A model generated the notes under the pieces. The model did no database searches, was not told the origin of the DNA, and saw only the letters and a list, made by a program, of their open reading frames with translations. From contig OY720349.1 in assembly GCA_963082975.1 (NCBI GenBank), positions 50,325,962 through 50,389,961 of the forward strand: 64,000 nucleotides of DNA, written 5' to 3'. Positions within the stretch are counted from its first letter, which is position 1. Every line of letters starts with the position of its first letter. Below are positions 10,280-20,429 of this stretch, one piece after another. Both the position numbers and the translations under genes were made by a program. The DNA is from Labia minor (taxonomy: Eukaryota; Arthropoda; Insecta; Dermaptera; Spongiphoridae).

Positions 10280-12530
10280 ATATTTTTATTATATTATTAT
10301 ATTATATGTAAAGTTATTATAAATCTTCTAAGCGTCTCCCTTGTGCATATCTTGGTGGTTAATATTTAGGAATTAAATTTATATATCATTTGATTTAAGA
10401 GGAATATATATATATATAATAATAATATATATATATATATATATATTCATTTTTAAATTTGATTTTAAGAAATTTTTAAAAAACACCATTTTATGTAGTA
10501 TGAGTAATCATTGTAACCAAAAAATCACATTTTATTCAACTCATATTATGAACTGAAATTATTTCTTTTTTGATTTAAAATGGAATAAATATTTTTTTAA
10601 AATTTGAAATCTTTATAGAAATTATTACTAATCTTTCAGTTTACACCAATAATAATTAACCTTTTCATTTTTCTTACTTTCCTATTAAATAAATATTTTT
10701 AACAGTTCATATTTTCCACAATAGTATATGAATAAGAATAACTCAAAATAATGTATAAATTCATTAGTGTTTTACGAATTACAAAATTTGTATTTATTTT
10801 ATTAAAATGTTATAATTAGTAAAAAATATAATTGAACTTAATAATGTAATATTAATTAATCCTCTTTCGCCTACTATGAAAGCTTAAGAGCCCACCAATT
10901 GACGATAGAGGACAGGTTGAAAAAGGAATACACAAATGAAAAACGAAGAAGGAACCCCTAGAATGTATGCAACCAATTTGACACATCTTCCACATCTCTT
11001 ATCCAACTTAATTCTTTTAATTAACTATTCAAAGAGAATTTTATTTGAAACTAATTTAAAAATATAGTAACGAGTTTGAAAAATGCCATCTATTAAATTA
11101 AATAAGTTATTAGAAATTTAATTAATCTTTTATTTTAAAAGGAGATTAGCTAAACCTTTTAATTCAATTAATACTTACCAAGTAGACCAGTTAGACTTAA
11201 ATACCCCTTAAATTATAAGAAATATATAAATCGTCCCTGGGTGATCCTAAAACTGCAGACACGTGGCTTTTATTTTTTATTTAAATATAATAAGAAATAA
11301 AAACACTGGAAGCTCTCAAAATCAATTCCACCCAATTCCAGGAACCAGCAAATAATTATTAAATAAAACAAATTCAATTTCTTTTTCTGATATATTTATA
11401 AAATTAATCTTTGTTTTTATAAAACAATATATAAAAACAATGTATAATTAAGTGAAACATGAAATATAAAAATAATAATCTTAAGCTAAAAGCAAATTAA
11501 TTAATAAACTAAATTATAAACAAATTTGAGGTCGTGCAATATCGAAACAAAGAAATTCATCATAAATGTAAAATATTTCAAATTACAAATTAGATTTAAT
11601 CAAACATTAATCAAATTAACTAATATATAAATTTCAATACAACCTGAGCAGCAATAATTAAAGAAGGAGAATTTTACAAACCTAAATGGTTTTCGTTTGA
11701 AAAAGAAATACAATTAGAGAGGTCTTCCAATATGACCTCTCCCAACAAGAGTCCAACGCAAATAGACCGCGTGTTCACATGAGATCACACGATAATATCT
11801 CACCAAAGGCCTAGAAAACGCAAGATGGTACAAACATATTTAAATTTCTTAGCTATGCCTATTCCGCCACTAGAACTTTTCAAAATATTAAAATAGCGAA
11901 TTTGCGGGAGTTTTAATCTTGCGTAAACAATGTATAATATAAAATTGAAATCTTTTTCAAAATATAATTATATTAATCATTAATTCTTTTCAATGGGCAT
12001 TATTATTATTAAATTATGTCAATATATTCTAAATTTTAATCGAAATCAATAATAAAACATTTGTCTTAATTTTACTCAAAATTTTTAATTTTTTTTCTTG
12101 ACCGCTTAAATTTGGTTGTTTTCAATTTTGGTCCGTATTACAAAAAATTACTTACCCTTCCCAAAAGTTATATGATATCTTTTTAATTATTATTAAAATT
12201 AATTATTATATTATATAGTTATATAGTTTTTATTCAAGTCCTTAAAAAGTTTGGACAATATTATTTTTACAAAAATAAAAAAAAAGTTGTAATATAAAAA
12301 ATATTTAATTAAAATTTTGTTAAATCTTAATTACAAAATAAATAAGTTTGTTTAAAAAATAAAATTATTTTTTACTTTATTAAAGTAATTTATAACAGGT
12401 GTCAATAAATAAACAAATCAAAATATCAATATAAAAATATTTATATGATTATTATCTATTATTTTTACTATTATTATTATTATTATTATTATATATATGT
12501 ATATATATTATATATACATATATATAAAAT
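10280..12530. other. AT-rich stretch without recognisable gene
   Basis: Mostly simple AT sequence. Slightly more complex, unique-looking pieces lie at 10,860-11,010, 11,190-11,350 and 11,700-11,850, but no open frame or known element is visible in them. Confidence 0.6.
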
Positions 12531-12904
12531 ATAGGGTAGCGGGTAGATACCTTCTCACGATCCCGGTGAGAGACAGATCTACCTCAGTGAGTGGCGCCCA
12601 CTGCCCTACGCGAGCACATGCATTTTCTCTCATTCCTCGACCAAGGGAGTGCATGCCCTACCCAAATCATCCATCCAGACCCAATCCCCTTTATTTCCTC
12701 TTCCTTCTTTCCAATCCACGCGTCAGGCTGTAGCGACAGGCCGGCTGGATCATCTTCGCGTCGCATCAACAATTAATGGAGAAATGTTATACGGTTAACG
12801 GCTAGGGCGTCCCCTGCAAGCGACGCGCATTGTCAGCACCCGGGCGATGCGAGAAATGGGTTAGGGTTACCCACCTATGGACGAGGTGGGCTAAAAGAAG
12901 ATAG

Positions 12905-12985
12905 TCCAACATCCACATCCACATCTACATCCACATCCACATCAATATCAACATCGACATCATCACCGACACGAACATCGTCACA
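12905..12985 (+). repeat. CATCCA-type minisatellite
   Basis: Tandem hexamer-like units (CATCCA, CATCTA, CATCAA, CATCGA) grading into CAxCATC variants inside the element at 12.5-13.25 kb. Confidence 0.8.
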
Positions 12986-13077
12986 TCGGTCAGCATCAGC
13001 ATTGGCAATGATTGCCAACAACCTCACTCAAATCGTCCACAGCTACATCAAAGTCGTCAACACCATCATCACCGTTG

Positions 13078-13232
13078 AGTACCAAAGACCGCGTGGGAGG
13101 CCTAAAACCAGCTGGTCCTGCCGTATAACGGGAGATCTAATGGCATCTGGTCTCTCTACAGACGACGCCAACAACAGATTTAGTTGGCGCCAATTAACGA
13201 GAAGAGCCGACCCCACACCTCGTGGGAAATAA
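13078..13232 (+). pseudogene. LINE ORF C-terminal remnant
   Basis: The frame reads RPRGRPKTSWSCRI, then DLMASGLSTDDANNRFSW and RQLTRRADPTPRGK before the stop. This is the pattern at the end of many LINE polyproteins (GRPKxRW...DLxxxGL...DAxDRxxWRxLxRxADP). Only about 50 residues remain and nothing upstream is LINE-coding, so it is a retained 3' end that could serve as a recognition tail for the LINE machinery. The stop is followed by 20 nt and the AAG tail. Confidence 0.65.
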
Positions 13233-13275
13233 GGCTAAGAAGAAGAAGAAGATATATGTATATATATTATATATT

Positions 13276-14940
13276 TAAAAAAAAAAAAACTATTTTAAAA
13301 ACATTTCTTTAATCGAAATGCATTTAAAAATACGAATTATGATATAATTAAATAATATCTTAATTCAATTAAATTATTTATAAATATGATCTAATTATAA
13401 TATATTTAAATTAAATAAAATTTGTACTTTTTTAGAAAAAAATCAAAACATACAATAATTTCTGGGTTTTTGAAAAAAAAATAATTTATGATCTATTTTC
13501 TAAATACAAATAGAGGCAATATTATAAGAAAATTTAGAATCATAATTCATAATAACCCAACAAATTTATTATTATTCAGAAACAGAACATCAATATTTAA
13601 AAAAATATGCTTAGATTTTAAAGTCATGATTGATAGCTCAGGTAGGTACTTTTTTTAATGATCAAAAGCCAAAAGAAAAATCCAAAATAATAAATTTATT
13701 AATTTTACCTTCTACCCAGTAACAATAACAACCTGGTTAATAGAACCAAAGGTGAATAATAATACTAACCAAAAAGTAATTATAGTATCCTATAATATTT
13801 TCATTTTTTAATCTAATTTTTATCTTTTAATATTCAAACCATAATCTCAAATGATATAATTTTTAATATATGTAAATTAAAAATTTTCTCTTCGATAAAA
13901 TAATCTAATAATATATTTTTATTATTTTAAATAATACTTAGCAATTTAATTTATTGAAAGTTTTTGTGTTTTCTAATTAAAATTAATATTTATATAATTA
14001 AATGTCTTAATAAGGAATAGATCGAAATTCATTATGATAAATACATTTTAATATATATACTATATCTTGTAAGTTGAAGTTTAAAATACTTTTAAATCAT
14101 CTAATATAAAATCTAATTGATTTATGTCTGCTTAAAACTATCAATCTATACTCTGATAACATTAATCCAATCAGCCATATCACATTTAGATGTCGTGTCC
14201 CATTTTTAATCACTTTCATAATATGTATTTCAGATATCTTTAATAATAATAAAATTCTGACCAGATTCAAATTAATTTTAAGTTAATTTTCTATTATTTT
14301 CATCTGTTTATTAAATTTTAAATTTAAAACTTATAATAAAATATACATTTAAATTCTTTTTCAATGAAACGAGCCAATCTCCATTTGAATAGAAGACAGA
14401 AAATGTTACATTTGAAAAAAATTAGATCTGTCCTTTGGTGTGTGTGTCAATTCAACTGAATTTCTTATTACTCCTATTTTCATATACCAAAAAAAGAACT
14501 TTTGAAATATGTCAGAAGAGAGACGAGTCAGACGGTTTGTTTGATTTCCCTTATTTTTGTTTTCTTAAGATCTTGAAATTTCACGGTTCTAATATTATAA
14601 AATAAAATAGTGACCGACCAGTGATCACGCCAAGGGCAAGAAAGAGCAAGTGATTAAAGTGAATTTCATTCGCTCGGGTTTACTTTCATTGCCTTTAATC
14701 ACGGAATATTTTCGTCAAAAGAAATTACTACAAGTGATATTTTTTATTAGGAAACAAATTAATTTAATTTTTAAGATTGCAGTTAATACATTATCTATTT
14801 TTTCATACTTTGTTAAATATTTTATTGTTAATTAACTTATAAAAAATTATTAATACATTTTTCTTTTTCCTCAACTGATGAGTTCAAATGCACTTTTTGA
14901 GTTGAAATGAATTGTAAATTACCCTTAAAAATTATATATA
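13276..14940. other. AT-rich stretch without recognisable gene
   Basis: No supported gene or repeat seen. The open frame at 14,650-14,835 has no recognisable motif. Confidence 0.6.
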
Positions 14941-14950
14941 TATATAAGTA

Positions 14951-15281
14951 TGTTCAGGGATTCTGGTAACTAAATCGATTTCGTTCTCTGTAAAGATTTT
15001 TATTCAATATTAATTTTTTTTTACATTGATTATTTACAATATTAGAAATATAAATTACCTGTAAAGAAATCGATTCTAAAGTTGATTCTTCCAGATAATT
15101 CTTACAAATGCCAAATATAAATTATTAACTAATAATTCTAATTAAAAATTATCCTATTACAATTTATATTCGTCTTTAATCCATTCTAAAATTAGTTAGT
15201 TGATTCTTATAAATAATACAAACAATATCACTAATAGATGGCGGTGACTAAAGGGTACTATATAGCAGTGACTTTGTTACA
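14951..15281 (-). repeat. 3' LTR of the gypsy-type element
   Basis: In element orientation it begins TGTAACAAAGTCACTG (at 15,281) and ends TGAACA (14,951). An 8-base TACTTATA follows at both LTRs, so the true outer edge may be 14,943. It matches 19,540-19,870 with no difference that I can see. Confidence 0.93.
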
Positions 15282-15293
15282 TCTCCCCCATCC
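15282..15293 (-). promoter_or_regulatory. Polypurine tract
   Basis: GGATGGGGGAGA on the minus strand lies immediately upstream of the TGTAAC start of the 3' LTR, the normal place for the plus-strand primer of an LTR retrotransposon. Confidence 0.85.
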
Positions 15294-15309
15294 TCACAAA
15301 AAAAAATTA

Positions 15310-15314
<5 letters not shown>

Positions 15315-15356
<42 letters not shown>
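15315..15356 (-). repeat. A42 homopolymer at the pol stop codon
   Basis: An uninterrupted run of 42 T on the plus strand (A in element sense), whose first A residues complete the pol stop TAA. A homopolymer of this length between pol and the polypurine tract is unusual for a gypsy element. It may be a real expansion or a consensus error. Confidence 0.9.
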
Positions 15357-15360
<4 letters not shown>

Positions 15361-18339
15361 TTTATAAGGTATTAACTTATTTACATGAATTAATGTGGAA
15401 TCCTTTCCTTTTTTCTTACAGTCTATTTCATATATTGAGTTTGAAAATTGTCCTATCACATGAAATGGACCCATTCGTATTTGATCCAACTTTCTTCTGT
15501 TTATCTTATTTCCTGTTTCAATGTACACTAAATCACCTTTTTTAAATTTTAATTCCTTTCTCCTCTTGTCAATATTAATTTTATTTTTTTGAAAACTAAC
15601 TAAAGAGTTTTTAATAGCTTCTTCTCTATCTTCTTTTACACTACTTACTCTCGCTAAACTATCTGGTGTTATTTCTGATTTTATTCCATATAATAGATAT
15701 TTTGGAGCAAAACCTGTCACTGTATGAATTGTTTTGTTATATTCCTCAATGCACTCATTTAATACAATCACCCAAGATCTTTTATTTCCTTCATTTATTT
15801 TACATCTTATTCTATTCACAATCGTCTGATTTACACGTTCAACCATTCCATTTGATTCCGGGCAATCTACATCCGTAAAAACTATATTTATGTCTTCGAT
15901 TTTTACAAAGTTTTTAAATTCTCTAGAATTTATTGCACTATATTGATCGCATAATAATAATTTTATTTTGTTAAGCTTTTCTATTTTTTTAATTAATCTT
16001 ATATAATCCCGTGCTGATTGTGTCTCCGATGGTACTGCATAAATATATCTGGTTAAATGATCAATCAATAAGTGGAGATATTTTTTTTTAGATCCATTTC
16101 CGGCAAATCCTCCTATTGTGTCCATTGAAACTATTTCATATGGTTCTTTAGCTGGGCCTAGTTGTGACAATAAACCAATAACTCTGCCCTTTCTTGACTT
16201 ATTTAAAATGCAAATTTCACAATTTTTACATATATTATTAATCATTTTATCCATTTTTTTAAAATAATATTGTGGTCTTATTATCTTTATCATTTGTTTT
16301 ACTCCAATATGTCCATAAATTTTGTGAACTTTCTTGCACAATTCCAAACCTAATCTCTCTGATATATATATTCTAAGATTTGCCTTCGTACATTTAAAGT
16401 AAATATTACCTTTATAATTTATGTCAATTGACTTTTTTATTTCATGCTCATTTAATTTCTGATCATCTATAATCTCATTCATTGTCACTAAATTCACTAC
16501 TTCTAAGACATCCTCTTCATTCTCAAAACTTTCTAACACTGGATTTCGAGACAAAGAGTCTGCTTCCACATTTGAGGATCCTGGTGCATACATGATTTTG
16601 AAATCATACTGAGACAAATAATGCATAAGATCCCCAAGAGGTTCATCTGTTCTAGCTTTCACACGCAAAGTCTCCAAAGGTTTATGATCTGAGATTATAT
16701 TAAATTTTCTTCCTATTAACCAGTGTTGCCAGTAAACAATTGCTTCCTTAATAGCCAAACACTCTAGATAAATAGCTTTTCTTTTCTTTTGGCCATTACT
16801 CAACTTTTTAGAGAAATATGCAACTGGATGTAGAAAACCATCATCATCAGGCTGTTTAAAGACGGCGCCTAAACCTTCTCCACTTGCATCCGTGTATATG
16901 AACACCTCTTTTTTTTCATCATATATTTTTAATATGGGACTCGAACATAAATACTCTTTTATTAATTTAAAAGATTCCTCACATTTACAATCCCATTTGA
17001 AATTAACATTTTTTCTTAGTAGATTATGTAATGGCTCCAGGAGTTTCACAGCATTTTCAATGTATTTATAATAAAAATTTACCTTTCCTAAAAATTGTCT
17101 TATGTTTTTCTTACTTTTAGGTGTTTCAAATTTTTGTATTGCTATGAGATTGTCCTTGTAAGGCATTATTCTCCCTTTTTCTATAATATGTCCTAAATAC
17201 TTAACAGAATTCTTTGCAAATATGCATTTTATTAATTTTAATTTGAATCCTTCTCTTTTAATCATATCCAATACTAACTCAATATGTTTCATGTGTTCCT
17301 CAAATGTATTTGAAAAGATTAATATATCGTCAATGTAGTTAACACAAAAACTGTCTAATTTATTTCTTCTTAATAAGTTTGAGAGTATCCTTTGAAACAC
17401 ACTACTTGAGATTCTTAATCCGAAAGGTAAAACATTCCACTGCCAATGGCCCTTTTGTGTGACAAACCCTAATTTTTCTCTATCCTTATTTCTTACAGGA
17501 ATTGACCAGAAAGCCGAGTTTATGTCCAACGCAGAAAACCATGAACAATCGCCTGCTTTTACCATTATATCTTCTATTCTTAAAAACGGTTGACTCTCTG
17601 GTACAACTAACTTATTCAATTCCCTGAAATCGCAACACAACCTTTTTCTTCCAGCTTCATCCTTCTTGTATGCCATTGTTACAGGAGCAGCAAAAGGGGA
17701 AGATGATTCTTCTATAAGACCTGCCTCCTGTAACCTCTCTACTTGTTTTTCAATTTCCTTCTGATCAGGCAAAGAACTTCTATATGGTTTCTTTGATATA
17801 TATTTATATTCTCTCAATTTGACCACAGCTTCATAATTTTTTACTTTCCCTGTATCATATTTATCTTTAGCAAATATGTTTTTTTTATTAATTAATAATT
17901 TTTTTAATTCATTTCTATTATCCTTATTTAAATGATTTAAATGGGATTCATATTCATCCAAGTCGATGTATTCATTCAAGTTTATTTCTTTATAATCTTT
18001 TCTTTTGTATTCAATATTTTTATTTTTATATCTGTCTCTATTATTTTGACTATTTATATTATTATCAATTTCAATATCTTTTATTTCTTTTGTAACATTT
18101 CCAATTTTTTGAAATATTTTTAATTCCTCATTTTGTATTAATTTAAATTTTTTTATTGCGTCAAGTCCAAGTAACATGTCATATGAAAAATTATTATTTT
18201 TAATTATATAAACATTCAATGTATCCGAAATTTCATTTATCTTCAATTGTAAGTGGGCCCGGCCTTCAACAAAACTTATCCCGTTAATCGTCTTAAATAT
18301 AATATTTTCCCTTTTTATTTTTTTTTTTATTTCTTTCAT
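15355..18339 (-). CDS. pol: Pol: protease C-part, reverse transcriptase, RNase H, integrase
   Basis: The 994-codon open part of a Gag-Pol fusion copies the RNA genome and integrates the DNA. Domains by residue from the internal ATG: the protease tail (DMLLGLDA near 54-61), RT about 180-430 with FSALDI (D272) and the catalytic YIDD at 335-338, RNase H with D484, E526, D551 and D594, and integrase with a zinc site H672, H677, C704, C707 and a D740-D798-E834 triad whose last spacing is D-X35-E. A GPF motif sits at 957-959 near the C-terminus. The protease active site DTGS lies upstream of this ATG in the same frame (about 18,381-18,392), so the ATG at 18,339 is not the real start. The frame is open back to the slippery site at 18,462. 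No stops or missing catalytic residues were seen, so it could be functional. Confidence 0.95.
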
Positions 18340-18380
18340 AATTACTTTATAATTAATAAGAGATACATTTGAACCCGTAT

Positions 18381-18470
18381 CATATACTGCTTTGATATTT
18401 TTATTTTTGTTAATTACTACATTTAATTTTATTAACGGTATTGTTCTGCCGGGGCTTATACGTTTTTTTC
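18381..18470 (-). CDS. Pol N-terminal part: aspartic protease active site in the -1 frame
   Basis: Between the Gag stop and the internal pol ATG, the pol frame is open and reads ISPGRTIPLI, then AVYDTGSNVSLI. This is the flap-and-active-site layout of a retroviral-type aspartic protease, with DTGS as the catalytic triplet plus Ser. It contains no ATG before the DTGS and can be made only by frameshifting from gag. The protease would cleave the Gag-Pol polyprotein. Coordinates are those of the readable segment from the heptamer to DTGS. Confidence 0.88.
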
Positions 18471-19505
18471 ATTCGAAACCATCTCTTCCAAACAGTTTAT
18501 ACTAATTTTTTTATCATATATTTTTTTATTAAAACACTTCTCAACTGGATGATATCGGTCTCCTTTTTCCAATCCTTTACATATATAACAAGGAACCTTC
18601 TTGACATTTATATCTGTTTTTATTTCATTATTTTTCTTTTTTATTATAGCCCAATCATATTTTCTTAGCATATTAATTAATTTGTTGGTATTTGTCACCT
18701 CATCTTTATCTACTATATTCTGAATATGAATGGGTAAACCTACCATAATATGATTTACTTTTGAGGTTTCTGAAATGGAAGGCTCAGCTTCTACTAATAA
18801 TCTTTCTTTTTTCAGACAGTAATCGATGACCGATTCTCCCATATATCTATATTTATATGCATATCTCACATCAGACCACCCTTTACTCGCATAAACTAAT
18901 AAGAAGGATTCTCTCCATTCACTCCAATTACTATCAATAATTTTTTTACTGTTAATCCTGTACCAGTCATTGGCATTTCCTTCTAAAAATAATCGCAATG
19001 TTTGTATTTTCATGGAATCTATTATTATTTGATGCCTATGACATTCACTTTCAAATGTTTTTATCCATTCTTTAGCATTTTGTTGAATGCCTATGAATTT
19101 CTCAATATTAAATTTTTTTTCAATCTCTAATAAATTTATTTTATTCACATAATTATAATCCAGTTTCATCTCTAATGGATTAGATTTTTCTATATTTTCA
19201 ACAAAAACTTCTTCCAGCATATATCCATCAAATATAAAATTATCTTTTTCATCTAAATATCTTTTTTTTAATTTTTCTGGCAATGCAATATTTATGTTTC
19301 TGAAATTTCCCTGTTTTAACATACTCTTACATCCTAATTTCACTGTACTTAGCTGAAAGAGGTCCTGATGTTCACTTTCATGCTGGCTCTCCGTTGGGAA
19401 TGCATATATTTCATCACTGCCCAGAAATTTTATGGTCTTGATTTTATTCACCAATTTTCCTTCTTCAAATTCCTTAACGATGTGAATCTTTATATCAGAA
19501 GGCAT
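18456..19505 (-). CDS. gag: Gag-like structural protein with variant zinc knuckle
   Basis: The 349-residue frame starts with ATG about 27-35 bases after the 5' LTR, giving an unusually short leader. A helical capsid-like middle (about 120-300) includes WIKTFESECHRH, LFLEGNANDWY and WSEWRESFLLVYASKGWS, the pattern of Ty3/gypsy Gag (retrotrans_gag). Near the C-terminus is one zinc knuckle with C306, C309, H319 and C324. The spacing is CX2CX9HX4C instead of CX2CX4HX4C. Gag packages the RNA in cytoplasmic particles. The frame ends TAA at 18,456, six bases past the slippery heptamer that leads into pol. Confidence 0.9.
   Translation of the reverse strand: MPSDIKIHIVKEFEEGKLVNKIKTIKFLGSDEIYAFPTESQHESEHQDLFQLSTVKLGCKSMLKQGNFRNINIALPEKLKKRYLDEKDNFIFDGYMLEEVFVENIEKSNPLEMKLDYNYVNKINLLEIEKKFNIEKFIGIQQNAKEWIKTFESECHRHQIIIDSMKIQTLRLFLEGNANDWYRINSKKIIDSNWSEWRESFLLVYASKGWSDVRYAYKYRYMGESVIDYCLKKERLLVEAEPSISETSKVNHIMVGLPIHIQNIVDKDEVTNTNKLINMLRKYDWAIIKKKNNEIKTDINVKKVPCYICKGLEKGDRYHPVEKCFNKKIYDKKISINCLEEMVSNEKNV
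18462..18468 (-). promoter_or_regulatory. -1 ribosomal frameshift slippery site A AAA AAC
   Basis: In the gag frame the codons GAA AAA AAC contain the canonical X XXY YYZ heptamer A AAA AAC. A -1 slip puts the ribosome in the frame that runs through DTGS into RT without a stop, whereas the gag frame stops two codons later. Directly downstream, ACGTAT can pair with ATACCGT (one bulged C), a candidate stimulatory stem, though its spacing to the heptamer is very short. Confidence 0.85.
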
Positions 19506-19521
19506 GTTTCCAATCTTGAAA

Positions 19522-19532
19522 AGAATCGATTT
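19522..19532 (-). promoter_or_regulatory. Candidate primer-binding site (no tRNA match seen)
   Basis: The bases just after the 5' LTR read AAATCGATTCT in element sense and do not start with the usual TGG. Their reverse complement, AGAATCGATTT, lies inside the LTR (plus coordinates 19,656-19,666). This would allow Tf1-like self-priming. The core ATCGAT is self-complementary, which weakens the case. Confidence 0.3.
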
Positions 19533-19539
19533 ATAAGTA

Positions 19540-19870
19540 TGTTCAGGGATTCTGGTAACTAAATCGATTTCGTTCTCTGTAAAGATTTTTATTCAATATT
19601 AATTTTTTTTTACATTGATTATTTACAATATTAGAAATATAAATTACCTGTAAAGAAATCGATTCTAAAGTTGATTCTTCCAGATAATTCTTACAAATGC
19701 CAAATATAAATTATTAACTAATAATTCTAATTAAAAATTATCCTATTACAATTTATATTCGTCTTTAATCCATTCTAAAATTAGTTAGTTGATTCTTATA
19801 AATAATACAAACAATATCACTAATAGATGGCGGTGACTAAAGGGTACTATATAGCAGTGACTTTGTTACA
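19540..19870 (-). repeat. 5' LTR of the gypsy-type element
   Basis: Same 331 bp as 14,951-15,281, starting TGTAACAAAG in element sense at 19,870. It should hold the promoter and transcript start. A TATAAATTG-like box and an AATAAAAATC string are visible, but neither start nor poly(A) site can be fixed from sequence. Confidence 0.93.
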
Positions 19871-19946
19871 TATATATATATATATGGAGAGATAGACGAT
19901 ACAGAATGAAGATTTAAATAAAGAAAATGCAAATTTTTATGTGGCT

Positions 19947-19989
19947 TTCTGACGATGTTTCAGGTGCAACGTCGCACCTTTCTTCAGAA
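19947..19989 (-). ncRNA. Hammerhead-like RNA motif, minus strand
   Basis: On the minus strand TTCTGA (19,989-19,984) pairs with TCAGAA (19,952-19,947). The inner 6-bp stem AGGTGC/GCACCT (19,979-19,974 with 19,967-19,962) has a 6-nt loop. The enclosed boxes are CTGAAGA, matching CUGANGA, and GAAAC followed by ATC and GTC, matching GAAA plus a short stem III and UH. One extra A between CTGAAGA and stem II departs from the hammerhead consensus. It lies 77 bp outside the gypsy 5' LTR and is not part of that element. Confidence 0.45.
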
Positions 19990-20084
19990 TTTAAGTGATA
20001 CGTTTATTAATGTAAAATAAAATACAGATTAGTACAATCTTTGTGAATTTTATTATAATATTATTAATTAATTAATTATTGAAA

Positions 20085-20425
20085 ATTCCATCAAAATTGT
20101 AATTCTTAAAACCATTGTTTTACCGTTAGTACTAAAATACGGTCAGAGATATTTTGATAATGAAAATAGATTCAGGGCTTGTGAAGAAAGAAATTTTCGT
20201 AATATTTATGAAAATGAGAACTGGCGAATGGGGGAAAAAGTAATTTCTTGATATTTATATATCATAAATAAGAGTCATAAAATTGGGGGATTGAGATGAT
20301 CCCATATGGCCCAAATAGAAAAGGAAAGATTCGCAAAAAATATTTAGTCCAATTGAGAATGTGAATAATGAAATATAATGAAAGTTATAAGAATGTGGTT
20401 GTTGTGACCAAAGACTTCTGAGTTT
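20085..20425 (+). pseudogene. Decayed AP-endonuclease LINE C-terminal fragment
   Basis: The start reads ILKTIVLPLVLKYGQ, then ENRFRACEERNFRNIYE and ENWRMGE. This aligns with IYKTIILPVVLYGCEAW, ESRFRVFENRILLSIYG and TGEWRRLHNE of the copy at 5.2-5.5 kb. The end has a GTGGTTGTTGTGACCAAAGA string like the tail of the copies at 50.9 and 63.5 kb. Stops and indels are frequent. Old truncated copy. Confidence 0.6.
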
Positions 20426-20429
20426 AGTA

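Larger units (their letters stand above)
12536..13252 (+). mobile_element. Chimeric non-autonomous element with LINE 3' end and (AAG)n tail
   Basis: A compact GC-rich block in AT-rich DNA. Its first 350 bp has a leader-like segment (GGGTTAGGGTTACCCACCTA, then GAGGTGGGCTAAAA) similar to LINE 5' UTRs. A CATCCACATC minisatellite follows, then a LINE C-terminal coding piece (13,083-13,232), then GGCTAAG and a short (AAG)n tail. It lies between two TATATGTATATATATTATATAT-like flanks at about 12,495-12,535 and 13,253-13,275, consistent with insertion into an AT repeat. It lacks EN and RT and would depend on another LINE. Confidence 0.6.
14943..19870 (-). mobile_element. Intact-looking Ty3/gypsy LTR retrotransposon, minus strand
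   Basis: A roughly 4.93 kb element with two LTRs that match base for base as far as I can read (331 bp from TG to CA, or 339 bp including a shared TACTTATA edge). It has open gag and pol frames in the order Gag-PR-RT-RNaseH-IN, which places it in Ty3/gypsy (Metaviridae) rather than Ty1/copia. A polypurine tract abuts the 3' LTR. It sits in a TA microsatellite, and TATA on both sides would fit a 4-bp target duplication but cannot be told from the repeat. No envelope-like ORF is present. Identical LTRs and open frames point to a recent insertion. Confidence 0.93.

Noticed and set aside
12497-12776. Overlapping ORFs on both strands at 12.5-12.8 kb
   Set aside because: GC-rich leader of a LINE-like element; no frame shows a recognisable protein.
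14943-19870. Endogenous retrovirus or errantivirus with env
   Set aside because: The pol stop is followed only by the A42 run, the polypurine tract and the LTR, and there is no third ORF.
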